Shown: positions 1-12,600 of the stretch, in pieces
Layout of the letters: each line of letters begins with the position of its first letter
Numbering within the stretch: the stretch's first letter is position 1
Notes under the pieces: generated by a model
The model's input: the letters and a program-made list of their open reading frames with translations, nothing else
Told to the model about the DNA's origin: nothing
Database searches by the model: none
Position numbers and translations under genes: made by a program
Assembly: GCA_965112735.1 (NCBI GenBank)
Contig: OZ218953.1
Span: forward strand, 5,394,001 to 5,458,000
Length of the DNA: 64,000 bases
From: Phaeosaccion multiseriatum
Lineage: Eukaryota > Ochrophyta, other classes
Reading direction: 5' to 3'

Positions 1-2547
1 AGGCTTGCGGAGGTCAGCCTCTCCCTCAATCTCACCAAGTGCGTCGTGCTACTGGGGAAGGGGCGGGTGCTGTCACCACAAGAGAGGGCATGGCTTGAGA
101 AGATGGAGGGGGCGCAGGGGGGCACCAGGTACATCACCCGACTAGCCACTGAAGGGTCTGTAGTGGTGGGAGCGCCAGTTGGCACGCGTGCCTTTGTGGA
201 ACGCTATATAGAGGAGCAGCTAGGCATGACCAGCGTGATGCCCCAGCTCTGCGAGCTCGCTGGGCGCATGGACGACTCCTCCAGCTCGATGTACCTGGCA
301 GTCAGGTCGATGACCCCCAAGGCCAACTTCCTCATGAGGGTAATCCCGCCGGACTTCATCCGACCCACCCTCACCCTCTTCGATACTCTTGTGGGCTACA
401 CAGCAACCAATTCCCTGGATCCAGGGCGCACCTCGGTTACGGCGATCCTAAAGGCACACAAGGCAGCGCAAGAGGAGAGGGCACTACAGAGGAGCAGTGA
501 CACCTTCCGGATGCTCCCCCTCATGGGTGATGAGCTGCGAGCGAGACAGGCGAGACTGAAGGTGGGCGATGGGGGCTTGGGACTCGTCCCCCAAGCTGAG
601 CTCTGTGACGCAGCCTTCCTGGCAGGGGCGATGCAAGCCCTCCCCTTCGCCCTCAGGGAGGTGGGACCGCGGAGCAGACAGGCCCTGTCCCAGTGTGGGC
701 AGGGACCCAACGGATACCATATCCGTGTCATCCACACAGCAGCACGTGTCTTTGACCAACTCCCCAGCGCGCCCAAGGCAGACGCAGCCCAAGGTGCTCT
801 CAGTCAACAGGAGCGCTTCCTCAAGTCCCTCCCGCGAGGATGGGCTGTGTTGCTCGCCCACGGCCACATCAGCAGACCGGAGGCCCTTCTCCTCCCCAAG
901 GGGGGAGGCTTGCTGCCAGGGGCGCTCGGGCCCACATACTGTGACCTCCCCCCATGGGCAATCACAGCATCCCTGTACAGCGCGGCGCCAATCATCTCCC
1001 ACCTCAGTGACAGCAGATGGAGAGAGCCATGGCTGATCACCACGCTCTTCCCGGAGAGAGACGACACCCCAGAGCATGAAGGGCACACACCTGTCGGTGG
1101 CAGAGGGGACCAGCCGGCTGCGAGTGATGCCCCCGGGGGGGATGAGACACAATCTGGGGGTGAAGGAGCAGACTTAGACGAAGGGGATAATGTTGGGGCC
1201 GCAGGGATACACCCTGGGGTGGGTGCGGAAGGGTGCGACGCGGCTGCAGGGCAGCAGGGGACCGCAGATGGACCAACCTCTGATAGCGAGGCAGACCCAG
1301 GGGGGGGGAGTGATGAAGACCCACAGGGTGAAAGTGACGAAGACCCAGATGGTGGAAGTGACGCAGCCCCTGAGGATGAGCATGACGTGGAACCAGGCGG
1401 TAGTGACGACGATGATGAGGACGGCCGGCCACGCTGGCGGACAGAGGAAACCAAGATGTTGGACGAGGGAGGACCCTCCATTCCACACAGCCGACACGGA
1501 GAGAGGCGAGGCGCCCAGAAGCGTTATACCAAGCTCCTCACGTCGAAGGCGAGGGCGGACTTCTTGGAACTATTGAAAGCCATTCCACAGCAAGACCAAC
1601 GGGAGAAGTACCTGGCCAGAGCCCTCAGCCACAGCGTGAAAGGTGCTGGTGCGTGGCTCCACCTTCAGCCGACCAAGAAGGCAGGGGGAGCACCACTCCA
1701 CCTCACAGACGCCGAGCACAAGAGTGCCATTCGGCGAAGACTTGGCTTTGACCCCACCTACAGCAAGGACTGTCATAAGTGCCCTGGCAAGGCGCTGACG
1801 GAGGGGCACATCGTCACCTGCACGAAGACGGGGCTCAGCACACCCCAACATGACGCTGTGCAGAAGGCACTTGTCGCCCTGCTGAAGAGCGAGGGCCTGG
1901 GCAGAGGCATCGTCCACAACACCAGCTTCCCCTTCTTCATGAGGGCAAGAACGATCACCCCGCGACGAGGGAGAGGGGGGAGCAACGCCGTGAGGAGTGA
2001 CGCCCACGTGGCCAAGCAGATGGAGATGGACATCGTGACTCCCCCCAGGATGTTTGAGCTTCCGTCCGATCATGAATATGGCGACGGCCACAAGTCCCTC
2101 ATGATCGACGTCACGCTCACAGATGCCACCAACACCACCAACCGGGCCAAGGCATCGAAGGAGGCACTCGCGGCAGCCAAGAAGGCTGAAGCTACCAAGC
2201 GGACCAGGTATGGGGTGCCACAGGTAGGCATGGAAGGCCAGGGTGGGGACATCCACTATGACCCCACGCGATACCACCTCGTCCCTTTCGCAATAGAACA
2301 GCAAGGCGCATTTGGTCCTTCTGCTCAGATGTTTATAAAAACACTCGCCACCCACATGGCTGGGGGGCACGAACATCTGGACACGAGGGCTTACGCGAGA
2401 GCTGTTTGCGTCATTCGGCGACGATTAGCCGTAGCGCTCCAGCGGGCCCGACACGAACGATCGGTTCGACACAGGATCCTGGCTGGTATCAACTTTGTTC
2501 CAATGGGGAGAACTGATGAGTCAGAGGGACACGACCTCGAGGGCTAA
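1..2547 (+). CDS. Non-LTR retrotransposon polyprotein, C-terminal part (5' end outside window)
   Basis: The frame is open from base 1 and ends at the TAA before 2548. The first residues, SLSLNLTKCVVL, look like the conserved segment after the catalytic box of a reverse transcriptase, so the main palm domain lies upstream of the window. An acidic, Asp/Glu/Gly-rich stretch follows (about bases 1130-1430). Next is a C-x2-C-x8-H-x3-C knuckle at about 1771-1821. Then comes a basic, Asp-containing region (RSDAHV, MEMDIV, LMIDVTLTDA, about 1995-2134) that resembles the restriction-like endonuclease at the C terminus of R2/CRE-type LINEs. Family membership is inferred from this order of motifs. No intron or frameshift is visible, so the visible part may be intact. 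A decayed second copy lies at 45003-45290. Confidence 0.72.
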   Translation, partial: RLAEVSLSLNLTKCVVLLGKGRVLSPQERAWLEKMEGAQGGTRYITRLATEGSVVVGAPVGTRAFVERYIEEQLGMTSVMPQLCELAGRMDDSSSSMYLAVRSMTPKANFLMRVIPPDFIRPTLTLFDTLVGYTATNSLDPGRTSVTAILKAHKAAQEERALQRSSDTFRMLPLMGDELRARQARLKVGDGGLGLVPQAELCDAAFLAGAMQALPFALREVGPRSRQALSQCGQGPNGYHIRVIHTAARVFDQLPSAPKADAAQGALSQQERFLKSLPRGWAVLLAHGHISRPEALLLPKGGGLLPGALGPTYCDLPPWAITASLYSAAPIISHLSDSRWREPWLITTLFPERDDTPEHEGHTPVGGRGDQPAASDAPGGDETQSGGEGADLDEGDNVGAAGIHPGVGAEGCDAAAGQQGTADGPTSDSEADPGGGSDEDPQGESDEDPDGGSDAAPEDEHDVEPGGSDDDDEDGRPRWRTEETKMLDEGGPSIPHSRHGERRGAQKRYTKLLTSKARADFLELLKAIPQQDQREKYLARALSHSVKGAGAWLHLQPTKKAGGAPLHLTDAEHKSAIRRRLGFDPTYSKDCHKCPGKALTEGHIVTCTKTGLSTPQHDAVQKALVALLKSEGLGRGIVHNTSFPFFMRARTITPRRGRGGSNAVRSDAHVAKQMEMDIVTPPRMFELPSDHEYGDGHKSLMIDVTLTDATNTTNRAKASKEALAAAKKAEATKRTRYGVPQVGMEGQGGDIHYDPTRYHLVPFAIEQQGAFGPSAQMFIKTLATHMAGGHEHLDTRAYARAVCVIRRRLAVALQRARHERSVRHRILAGINFVPMGRTDESEGHDLEG

Positions 2548-2598
2548 GTTCCCCGGGGCGGTGAGACATTACTTTTAGACAACCATAGATGGCACTTA
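1..2598 (+). mobile_element. Non-LTR retrotransposon, 3' portion including short 3' UTR
   Basis: The retrotransposon frame ends at 2547 and is followed by about 50 bases of 3' UTR ending near TAGATGGCACT (2587-2597). The same UTR (GGGGCGGTGAGAC, ACTTTTAGA, GATGGCACT) is present on the minus strand at 45003-45050, which sets the 3' boundary of the element. There is no poly(A) tail, as in several endonuclease-bearing LINE clades. The 5' boundary is outside the window. Confidence 0.65.
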
Positions 2599-2657
2599 AG
2601 GGTGTAATATATATACCTTCCTACGTTGATTGATCTATTCAATTTCATTTTAAATAG

Positions 2658-4215
2658 CTAAGCGATGATGTCGATATTTAGCATCTTGATGTCAGTAAAC
2701 GGTTTGTCCCCCTTGTCCGCCTTGACGCTCTCGATGGCCTGCACCACGTCCATGCCCTTTAACACGCGGCCGAACACCGTGTGCTTGTTGTCCAGCCAAG
2801 GCGTAGGCACCGTCGTGATAAAGAACTGACTGCCATTTGTGTTAGGGCCTTCAGGTGAAGTGATGCAACGCAAGGGAGGGAGGGGGGGAGGGAGGGAGAG
2901 ACAGAGACATGCAGAAAGAGAGAGGGAGAGGGGGGGAGAGAGAGATAAAGGGGGAGAGAGAGAGAGGAAGGGGGAAAGAGATGAGGCACAGGTGGTAAAG
3001 CCCAGCGCAGCCCCATGTTCTTGCGTGTTTTCAACATATCCTCTTCGGACCAGCGCGGAAAAGGTACACCTCTCTACCTGCATTCGCCATGGAGAGAGTG
3101 AAAGGCCGATCGTGGCGGAGGTTTCTGTTGAGCTCGTCTTCAAATTCGCCGCCCCAGATGCTCTCTCCACCCGTTCCATCCCCGAGGGGGTCTCCAGTTT
3201 GGATCATGAACCCCTGGCACAGTACAGAGGAAAGCGAGGGGGAGGGGGGGGAGGGAGGGAGAGGCAGGGAGACAGCGAGAGAGAGAGAAGAGGACGATGT
3301 GAGACTGGGCGGGGGCGGGCCACCTTAAGGGGAGCAAACCTTCACACCCTAATGGGTGGAGCCTTGGACCTTACCTTCATGACTCTGTGGAAGATGATGT
3401 TATCGTAGTAACCGTTGCGCGCATGCGTGCTGAAGTTCTCCACAGTCCTCGGGCACTCCGTCCCGAACAGCTGATGACAAGGAGGAGACCACCACAGGGA
3501 AGGCAGGGCGCAAGATACAGATGGGAGAACAGACGCCACACGCAGCAAGGAAGCAGGCAAGCAGATGAGTGAGTGGAGGGGACAGGGCTCTGGGCGCATG
3601 GCATGGACAGGCCAGCTGTCACGTACTACCGGACGAACCTTCATCCTAACCCCACGCCTAAACAGCACCTCCTACGCACCTTAACCTTGATGTCTCCCAT
3701 GCTGGTGCGGATCACTGCCTCCTTCCCGAGCACGGCCTTCGTGGTGGTCAGCACGTTGAGCTGCAACAGACACAGACACAGACACAGTCAAGACGGAAGT
3801 CAGGGTTAGAGAGCGACGGACAGAGTGGGGTGGGGTGGGGTACAGGCACGGATGGCCATCAGGACCAGAGGACCAGCAGCAACCAAGTACACTACACCGA
3901 TTGGACGTACCTCTGCAGCAGTCGGCTTCTCGTTGAAGACGTCCCTTCCCTCGTCTCCCTGGTCCTCCTGCGGCTCTCGCCGGCTGAAGAGGAAGAAGCG
4001 CTTGCGGTCGAAGGCCGTGCACATGAGGGTGGGGTCCGGCAGGCTCGCCTTCTTCATCTCTTCCGTGGTTCGGGACTAAGCCAAGGCAGGGGGAGGAAGG
4101 GAAGGCGGAGACGGCGTGAGTGAAGCGTGTATGCAAATGCAATAGATCGACGCAGCAGGGGGGCAAAGAGCGCCAAGCCTGTGGCCGAGGACAGGTCTAA
4201 ATAGAACGCTTAGAC

Positions 4216-4254
<39 letters not shown>

Positions 4255-4466
4255 TACACAGACAGACAGGCAGACAGACAGACACGACTAAGGACGCTTA
4301 GACACGCTTACACACGTTTGGACAAGACACGCTTAGATGTGCTCAGACGTGCTGCATTTCGCTCCTCTCACACGTAACGCACCTTCGTTTGGCGAGAGAG
4401 GAGGAACTGTGTGTCCACCTTGGGCACCCCCTGGAACAAGCTCACCTGCAGACGGGACGAGAGGGA

Positions 4467-4499
<33 letters not shown>

Positions 4500-5419
4500 T
4501 GGTGATACAGCACGGGCACATCCCATCACGTGGACAGCGAGACAGAGGGAGAGAGTCCTGTCTAATCGAGCGAGCCCCCATCCGATTCCCTACGCACCTG
4601 CAGGAAACGCTGCTGGCCTTCGTCCTTCCCGAGGAGGATGCTCTGCTTGTTGGTCTCAATGTTAATGACCTTAGGGGGGCGCAGCAGAGGTGGTGGTTGG
4701 GTTGTTGATGCCAAGGCGCGGAAACGAGCTCCCCTTTCCCACTGCCCTTCCCTCCGTCCTTAGTCAGGCAGGACGGGCGATTGAAGATACAGTCCCCTTC
4801 CTCAAGGGAGACGCTACGATGCACAGGACTCCTTGCTTCTGTGGTATCTCCCCTTCCCTTCTCCATCCCTCCCTCCCCTGCTGTGTACATACGCACCTTG
4901 ATGCCGTGTATGGTGGCGTATATGATGAAGTAGCCGGTCTCGTCGAACACGGCGTTGATGAGGTCGAGTGCAGGAGACGTGTCAAGCTCGCTCTCGGTGG
5001 CCTCCCGCTTGGCGAACTCAAATTGCTCAATGGGCGCCGCTCCAGAAGCCTGGCGGATTTGGGGGGTGGGATGGCAGTCAAGGGGGCGATACACAGCAGA
5101 TGGATGAAACAGAAGACAGAGTAGCAGGGGGATTGTTGGGTCAAAGAGCAGCAGGGAGTGAGGCGCGGAGGTGGGGAAACGTGGTGTTTGTAGACCAGTA
5201 GCAGGGTAGGGCAAACCATCCGTCCTCAGCGCTGTCTCCTCTCCTCTCCTTCTGTCCTCTGTCCTCTGCTCTGACCTGCACTGCCTTGGCGGCCTTCATG
5301 CTCTCGTCGTACGTCCTCCGCAGTTTCCCCTTGGCGAAGTCGAACACGCGCACTTGCTTGTCCCGTGCAGTCACCACCATGCTCTTGCCGTCCTGGCTCA
5401 GCCCAATGTTACATGGCCT

Positions 5420-5451
<32 letters not shown>

Positions 5452-7063
5452 CTCAGCTCATGGTCACTGCCGTTGACCTTCCCTTGCTACTCTGGGCTGT
5501 CTCGCCTACATCCCTCCCCTCCTGCTTTGCCTCACCCTCACCCTCAGCCTCACCTGGTCTTTGCCTTGGCCAGCGCGAACAAGTCCGTTTCCAGCTTGTA
5601 CTTGAATGAGACGGACCCTTTTGAGGGGGCACCGTACTCCTGAGACACACAAACACACATGGCAACGGTCAAAGGCAGGGCCCAGAGGCTTGGAGGACTC
5701 GGCGTCTCGGTCGGTCGTAATCCGCAGCGCGAGGAACCATGAATGTATAGCATGCGAGGCGCACACACACGGGGGGTGAGAGGGAGGGTGTGGCCGGCAT
5801 GGCTGCACAATAAGCACTGAGGAAGGGCACTCCTCTCCCCTGGCAGCAGCCCGTGCATGGTCTCAGGGGACGAACCACGTCCAGTGCCATCCGACCCTAA
5901 TAACCCTACCCACCTGGCTGTCCCAGTACTCGAGCACGCCCTTCGCGTCCCCAGACACGACGGTGTTGCGCTGCTCGTTGAAGGCTAAACACACAACGGG
6001 CGAGCTGTGGACACTCACTGTGGCTACCGGCTCCAGACTTGAAGGCGCAGGACATAGATGCGAGAGAAGGTGAGAGAAATGGGGGAGGCGGGGGGCAAGA
6101 CCAGGGTGCGGGAAGGAATACATCAAAACACACTCTGGCCTCGCCTCTGGCACTTGATTGATGTGATCCAAAGAGCAACCTTCCCCCCCAACGCGCAGCA
6201 TTCCCCGCAGAAACGAGAGAGCATGTCTCGACCTCCCCACCTCCCCTTCAGGCCGCACCTGCCGTCCCCCATATACACCCTCACTGCGGAGCTGTCCCTG
6301 TCCGCCACTGCGAGCCTGCCCATCCGCCCCCGCCCGCTGATCCAGCACGCCGCGCCGGGCGTGTAGTCCGTGGTAATGATGTTGCTCATGTCAAAGCCCA
6401 CCACGTCGTAAAATTTGATGCTCTTGTCGCTGGACGTGGAGGCGAGGCGCTGCCCGTCGCAGGACACCACGACGGAGTGCACTTCCCCAACGTGCGCGTG
6501 GTAGTGCTTCACGAACTCCACGCCCTGAGGTGGGGGGGGGGGTGATCGGGAGAGGTCGTGAAAAGGGGGGGGGCGAGAGAGAAAGAGAAGAGAGATAATT
6601 ACACACCTCTGGCATCTTCTTCCAAAACTTGATGTGCCCGTCTGCAGAGGCCGTCACTGCAAAGTCCGTGCCGCAAGGGGTGAACAGGGCACACACGACA
6701 GTGTCTCTGTGCATGTACGACTTCTCGTACTGGCTTGCGCACGGCAGCGCAGCAAGGTAATCCTGCGGGCGAAGAGAAGGGGCAGAACCAAGGCCATAAG
6801 GAGGGGAGAGTCAGTTTCGAGAGAAGAGCTGGATAGGAAGAACAGAGTGGATCAGAGGGCGCCGAGCCGACCTTCTCGAACTCCAGCTTCTTGGGCTTTC
6901 TCTTCGACCCCGTTTTCAGCTTCTTGGGCCTGGGGGGGCCCTCCTCGTCGCTGCTCTCCTCAGCTCCAGCTTCCCCTGCCGTTGATGCTCCCCCCTCGCC
7001 CGATGGCGGCATGGGCCTGGGTCCCTCATCCTCCGAGCTACTTTCATCCCCGGCACCATTCAT
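2658..7063 (-). CDS. PPWD1: Peptidyl-prolyl isomerase with WD40 repeats (PPWD1, spliceosomal cyclophilin)
   Basis: About 14 exons on the minus strand. The first (7063-6872) encodes an acidic/basic leader starting [11 protein letters not shown]40 repeats follow in exons at about 6762-6607, 6524-6259, 6037-5914, 5639-5554, 5417-5276 and 5049-4897, with phrases such as [28 protein letters not shown] and [15 protein letters not shown] linker carries [14 protein letters not shown] and RDVFNEKP. The last four exons are a complete cyclophilin: [41 protein letters not shown] and [12 protein letters not shown], ending NIDIIA. Domain order and length match animal and plant PPWD1, which binds catalytic-step spliceosomes in the nucleus. 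An upstream in-frame start near 7228 is possible, but the Met at 7063 fits the family. It is head-to-head with the CLU-like gene. Confidence 0.92.
2865..2985. repeat. Purine-rich low-complexity tract (GGGA/GAGA) in a PPWD1 intron
   Basis: A run of GGGAG, GAGA and AGAG units lies in the last PPWD1 intron; it is pyrimidine-rich on the coding strand. It continues the polypyrimidine tract ahead of the final cyclophilin exon. A similar purine tract lies at 3235-3300 in the neighbouring intron. Confidence 0.7.
4211..4283. repeat. (GACA)n microsatellite in a PPWD1 intron
   Basis: About 15 GACA units with small interruptions, followed by degenerate repeats of a decamer like GACACGCTTA up to about 4336. 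It lies between the PPWD1 exons at about 4075 and 4445. No coding role is visible. Confidence 0.8.
4445..4510 (-). repeat. (CTG)10 plus CTGTATCACCAA element just upstream of a PPWD1 acceptor
   Basis: On the plus strand ten CAG units (4469-4498) are followed directly by TTGGTGATACAG (4499-4510). In PPWD1 sense this is CTGTATCACCAA-(CTG)10-pyrimidines-CTGCAG, with the acceptor at 4446 and the next exon ([16 protein letters not shown]) starting at 4445. It is one of eight exact copies of the 12-mer in this window. Confidence 0.85.
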
Positions 7064-7271
7064 TCTCTTTTTCTTTTTTGGGGAAGTTGATCTTGAGCGG
7101 GCGGGGGGCGAAGGAGTTGTGCATAAAGTGCCATCCGCCCCCACACACAATGCAACCAAACCGCAAGGGCAGGGCCATCTCTTTTTCCCAGGGCAGCGGC
7201 ATAGGATGAGAAGCAACATTACGAGCAAGCTCGATCGAGGTGGTGCTTATTAAAAGACTGGAGAGAGCGCG
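7064..7271. promoter_or_regulatory. Divergent promoter region, PPWD1 / CLU-like gene
   Basis: 208 bp separate the two start codons. The segment holds an AT-rich stretch with TTATTAAAAG at about 7246-7256, just ahead of the plus-strand ATG, and no other gene. Its promoter function is inferred from head-to-head geometry. Confidence 0.5.
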
Positions 7272-8326
7272 ATGTCGGAGGTCAGGGCCGGGGCCCTCTG
7301 GGTGTCCTGCTCGTCCATGTCCTCCCTCACGGCGCAAGGCGAGAACCTGCCGAAGGAGCCACCTGTGTTTCTGGGTGGACACCTCACGCTGTTCGGGGAC
7401 GGGCGGCTCGAGTTTACGAAGCATGATACTAGCGGCACCAGCGATACGGCCTCGGCTTCTTCCTCGGCTTCGGGAGCGTCTTCCGTGAGACCTGGATCCC
7501 TCCCTAATGCGCCTGGAGGAGAGCGCAGCTCGCTCGTCGCGGGCCTTCCCAAAGTGCCTCCTTCCCACGGCAGGCCAGGCGGGGGTAGCAGGAGCAGTAG
7601 CCTTAGCCGCGGCGGTCGGGGCAGTGGAAAGCTGAGAAGCCATGGCGGCGCGGAGCAGCAGACGCCCAACCCTCAGCTGCAGCAGCTACAACCGACTGCT
7701 GGAGCGGACGCAAGCAGCCCGCGCCTCATGTCGCGGAAGAGGACCTATCAGAAGCCTCCTCGCTCCTTGGGACTGCTGGGGCCAAGGGGGAGGATCGGCT
7801 CGTTTGGGCTCACGGGCGGGGTGCAGAGCAAGCTGGACCTGGATGCACAGGTGCAGGAGCCGATGCTCTTCACGGCTGCCACGCAGGTCACGCACGGACG
7901 GAACTTTGGACATTACGGCCGGGGGCTGGGGCTGTCCTTCATGCCTCCACGCCAGTTCTACGAGCTGGCCAGCAGCCTGCAGGACAACAGCGACATCAGC
8001 GTGGCTGTCACGGTAGATGACGTTACAGTGGTGCAGGCGGCTGCTGCGGCTGCTGCTGCGGCTGGAGCCTCGACGGCTGAGGGCGACGCTGCCGGGGGCT
8101 TTCGGGGCTCAGTGGAGGAGAAGGGAGGGGGGGTGTACCAAGGGCTGCCCTTCCTGCCCAGCCGCAGGTACGTGTGTGTGTGTTGGTGTTGGTATTGGTG
8201 TCTCATCCCAGCAACACCATGCATGCATCAAGACATGGGCCATGAGGGGCGGCCCAAGGTCCTGTCTCTCGTTTCCCCATGTTATTTTCGTAGACCAACG
8301 GCCCAGTGGCTCTTCCTTTCCTTCTT

Positions 8327-8369
<43 letters not shown>

Positions 8370-9628
8370 GACAAGGAGCTAAAGCTCAGCCTGGAGGGGG
8401 GCTCCTTGGGAGAGCTTGTGTTCGATGGGGACAAGTGGGCCATGGACATCAGATACCCGCAGTGGGACAGGTACGCGCACCTCACCGTGGGCCAGGATAG
8501 GCCGGCACATGGCAGCCAGGCAGGGGTGGCATGGGCAGGGGACTGAAGAGAGGGCAGGGTGTACACGACTGCGTCTTGCCCTGCCCGTCGCGTGTGGGTG
8601 GTTTGCTTTGATGAAGTGTGGGATGTCTGCGGCGAATGGGAAAGCACACATCTCTCGGTCCCTCATCTTTCTCGCTCTCTTACCCCAACGACACTGGCTA
8701 CCACCGCTCTGCTGCTACCCCCCCCCCCGGCCCTGGCAGGGTCTTCACCCTGGCGAGTAAGGAAGAGCACGTGCTGTTCAAATGGCACACCGACCTCCAG
8801 TTCGTGCGCTGGGGCGTGCAGCAGGGTGACTGGAACGCTCACTTCAGGGGCCAAATCGTGCCCAGTGCCTGCCCCGCCGCTCAAAAGGTCACCGCCCTGC
8901 CCGACCGGGACTGGCACAGCGAGTGGCTGGACTGCAACAGCAGCAAGGCGGACCTGCGGGCCAAGCTGTCTGTGCAACAGCAGTTCAATTGCTTCTCCGC
9001 GGCCGTGGCGAGCTGCGTGGGACAGCGGTCCCTTGGGAGGGGGTGGGACAGCCTCGCGCTCCATCCGCTTGTCCAAATATCTTCCCAAGAGGTAACCGTC
9101 ACTCACTCACTCACTCAGTTGCACTCAAACAAGAGTCCTTGACTGCATTTGTCACCGAAAGCATTCCCGCGTCGCTCATAAAGCCGGGCATCATGCATTA
9201 CCGTGCTTCCTGTCTCTCTGTCTCCACCCCTGCTTACGGCCTACCCCACTCTCTTGTTACTCCACTCTTACTCCCTCCTCCCTCTCCTCCTCTCCTCAGG
9301 GCGAAACGCTCGGGTTGAAGCTCAGAGACGTATGCTTCGTCGGGGGAGGCGCTGAGGCGCTGCTGTCTCCCTGCTTGACCTTTAGGGTGGGAAGTGTCCT
9401 CTTCTCCATGGTGCCCTTCGGCGAGGGCTACAAGCAGTGCAAGCAGCTGGGGCACGAGCTCAGGGCAAGCATGTATCTGTCGGACCACTCTCTCCTCGAC
9501 ACGTACGTCGCGGCAGGGGGGTCAGCGGGGACAGGGGGAGCAGGCGACTTCAGCTCAAGCCAACAGGGCGGGGGGAGAGAGAGTTGGAAGAGCAGCAGCG
9601 TCAGCGGCAAGGGGGCACAGCAACAGGC

Positions 9629-9660
<32 letters not shown>

Positions 9661-12600
9661 TGGTGATACAGCAGCAGGGACGGCAGAGGAGTGGGAGTGG
9701 AGACTCGGAGCAGGGCGTGGACGGAATGGGGATGGGGGGGGGTCCCACACAAGGGGGGCTCGTGCGGCACTTCATCACTCCGCTCATGTGCGTGCTTAAC
9801 AGCTTCGGGTACAGGGTGTCAGCCTGCGCCATGAGCGGTCGGACCAAGGAAGGGCCGGAGAACGGCAAGGAGAAGGACAAGGGGAAGGCCTCATCCGCCG
9901 AGTCTGTGCTGGAGGCGCAGTGGGAGCTTGACGCGGTTCGCGAGGAGCACTCTCCCGAGGGGGAGGAATTGAAGGAGCGCATTGTGGAGCAGCTCAGCCT
10001 CTCCAGCCAGGACGGGCCCAGGCTTGTCGCAACGGACACCTCCGCCCGAGGGAAGAAGGTGAGGGGGAGAGAGGGATAGCTACGTCAGCACTTCGGTCGC
10101 CTGCTCTGTTTGTGCTGTCCGCCGCTGCTGTGAAACATGCCTCGTTGCGGGTTTAGTGATGTCATCCCCTTGTACCCATGTGCTTGCCCGAGTCCCCCAG
10201 TGTGCGGCTCCGCTCATTGCTCATCTTTCGTCCATGTGCCCCCCCCCGTCCTCCCCTTCCTCCCTCCGTCCCTCCCTCCCAGATGCTGCTGTACTCCGAC
10301 CTGTGTGTGCCGGAGCTGCCCACAGATGGCGCCAACACGTTCCTTGCACTGCTCGTGCCCTCCGACCCCCTCCTTCCCGTGGCCGAGGCACGCACACTCA
10401 CAGTCCAGCCCGTCCGCCCTCCTCCTGCTCCTTCTTCTGCTCTTGCTCCTGGTGCTAGTGCTGGCCCTGGAGGGAGAGGAGGAGGGTCAGCCCCTCTTGT
10501 TGACGACCTTAAAGCACCCTGTGGCTTGTCGGCCCCAGCCAGGGCCGCCGCGTCCCAGCGAGAGTTGGTTCGTGGGGCTGTGGCCAAGCTCCTCGGCACC
10601 TCTGCGGCCCTCACCTCGTGCATTTGCGTGCCCGCCTATGGTGTGGACCTCTTCTTTCTGTCGGGGGGGGGCGGAGGGGGGCTCAACGAGAGAGCAAGCA
10701 GACTCTCCATGCGCAGTCTACATGGGGATGTCGTTGTTACGCTCAGCCCAGGGGCGGGGCAAGGCCAGGCCGACAAGCCTCTGTCTCAGGTGAGGGACTT
10801 CAGCCCCCACCGCTTCCGGCCGGAGCTACTGGAGCGGCAGGGCAAGGAGGGGGGAGGGGGCGGGGCGAGGAGGGGGGGGCTTCACGCTTCTCAGGAGGGG
10901 GGCAAACACAAACTGGACGCTGAAGTTCGCCTCACCCAGAGGTAAGGGAGGGAGAGAGAGAGAGGAAGAAGAACGCTCTCTCTCTGTACCAGTGGGAGAG
11001 ACATGGAGGATTCATCCACACCCCTCGCAGGGCCGGCCATGCCCTCAATACTGCCCTGCACGAGCCCGATTGTGTCCTGTCTCTCTCTCGTCAGGGGTAG
11101 CGTTAGTATTAGCAGCACTCACTGCCTCGTTTAACAACACTCTAACACACATACTCTCTCTCCCTGTCCACAGGCTCAAGCTGCAGTCGCTGCACTTGCG
11201 AGAGTCGGTAGTGCCTCACCTGTCTTGGCGCCTCAGGAGCTGCAGCGTCATGGCAGACGCCTTTGGAAAGAACGAGGCCACACAGCCGCCCTCACCGCCG
11301 GAGACGAGGGCCGCCGAAGGGGAGCCACGGGCGGACGGGGAAGGGGAGGGGATTCTTCCAGCGGACACTCACATCACGCGGGTGAAAGAAGGAGACGAAG
11401 GTAAGCGAAGGTGCACATACTCAAGGTGGAGGATGGACTTGCTTCATTTCATGCAAGTGCGGCGAGAGAAGGGAGGAAGGAAGGAAGGAAGGAAGGAAGG
11501 AAGGACGCGCAAGCACAATAGATACGCAATGTACTCTAGTGTGGTGTGGTGTGGTGTGGTGTGGTGTGGCCCCGTGCCTGTGCTCCTCATAGCCTGCACC
11601 AGACCCCTTCTGACCAACCATTCGACCAACCCATCAACCCACCACTCAATCAACCAATCCACGAACCCACCGGTCAACCAGCCAGTCAACCAACCAGTCA
11701 ACCAACCAACCTGTCCGACCCCTACTCCTTGCCCCTCCTTGCGTCCTTTCCTTGCATCGCAGTCGAGGTGATGCTCAAGACGGAGGAGGAGCGCGTCCCC
11801 CCCGCCCCCCTGCCCCCCGTGTACGTCTTCCACGGACAGCATCTGTGCCACCTCATGCACGAAGCAGGGGTAAGACAGAAGCAATAACACTGAAGTAACA
11901 CTGTAACGACACTCTAACGACACTGTTAACGAGTTATACGTCGTGCCTTGCCTCTCCCTCGCCAATCTCCAGCTCCTCCTCTGTCCCTGACCACCCGCTC
12001 CTCCTCTCCTCTCCCCCGCCCCCTTCCTCCTCCTCCTCCCCCTTGTTCCTCTCCCCCCACAGATCAACCTGCGCTACTTGCCTTGCCTGCGTGAGTCCGT
12101 CAAGCCGCATGAGCAGGGCCTCAGGCAGCTCATCGCCGCAGAGCTGTTGGCCAGGACCACCAAACACGTCCTTCGCTGCAGGTATCGCTCGGCCTCCTTG
12201 CTCGACCAGAATCGAGCCTACTTTGTGGCCAAACCGGTCTCGGGGGAGGGGGGGGGCATCGTGAGGCAGCAGTTGCAGCAGCAGGCAGCACAGCAGGCCA
12301 CGGAGCAGAGGCTGCAGCTGGACAAGGAGTCGAGCACGGGCACAGACAACACAGCACCTTCAGTAACGACAGCAACAGGAACAGGACCGGGCTCCTCCTC
12401 CTCGAGTGGACGCCTTCGCCCTCCCCCTCCTTCTCCTGGTACCTCTCTTGGCTCTAACGCTGCCGCTACCCCCTCCTCCGAGGGCCCCTTGGTTGCCTTC
12501 GAGAGTCAGGGCCAGTCGCTCATGACTGCCTCGGCGCTTGTGGAGCTCAACAACAAGCTCGTGGGCAAGGGCAGGGGGGGCAGGGGCGGCAAGTTGAAGT

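Noticed and set aside
396-2376. Several long reading frames opposite and inside the retrotransposon frame
   Set aside because: GC-rich DNA gives long shadow frames; only the plus frame 1-2547 carries reverse-transcriptase, knuckle and endonuclease-like motifs.
7064-7228. Upstream in-frame start for PPWD1 near 7228
   Set aside because: It would add a Cys/Pro-rich leader unlike the family; the Met at 7063 starts the normal acidic N terminus.
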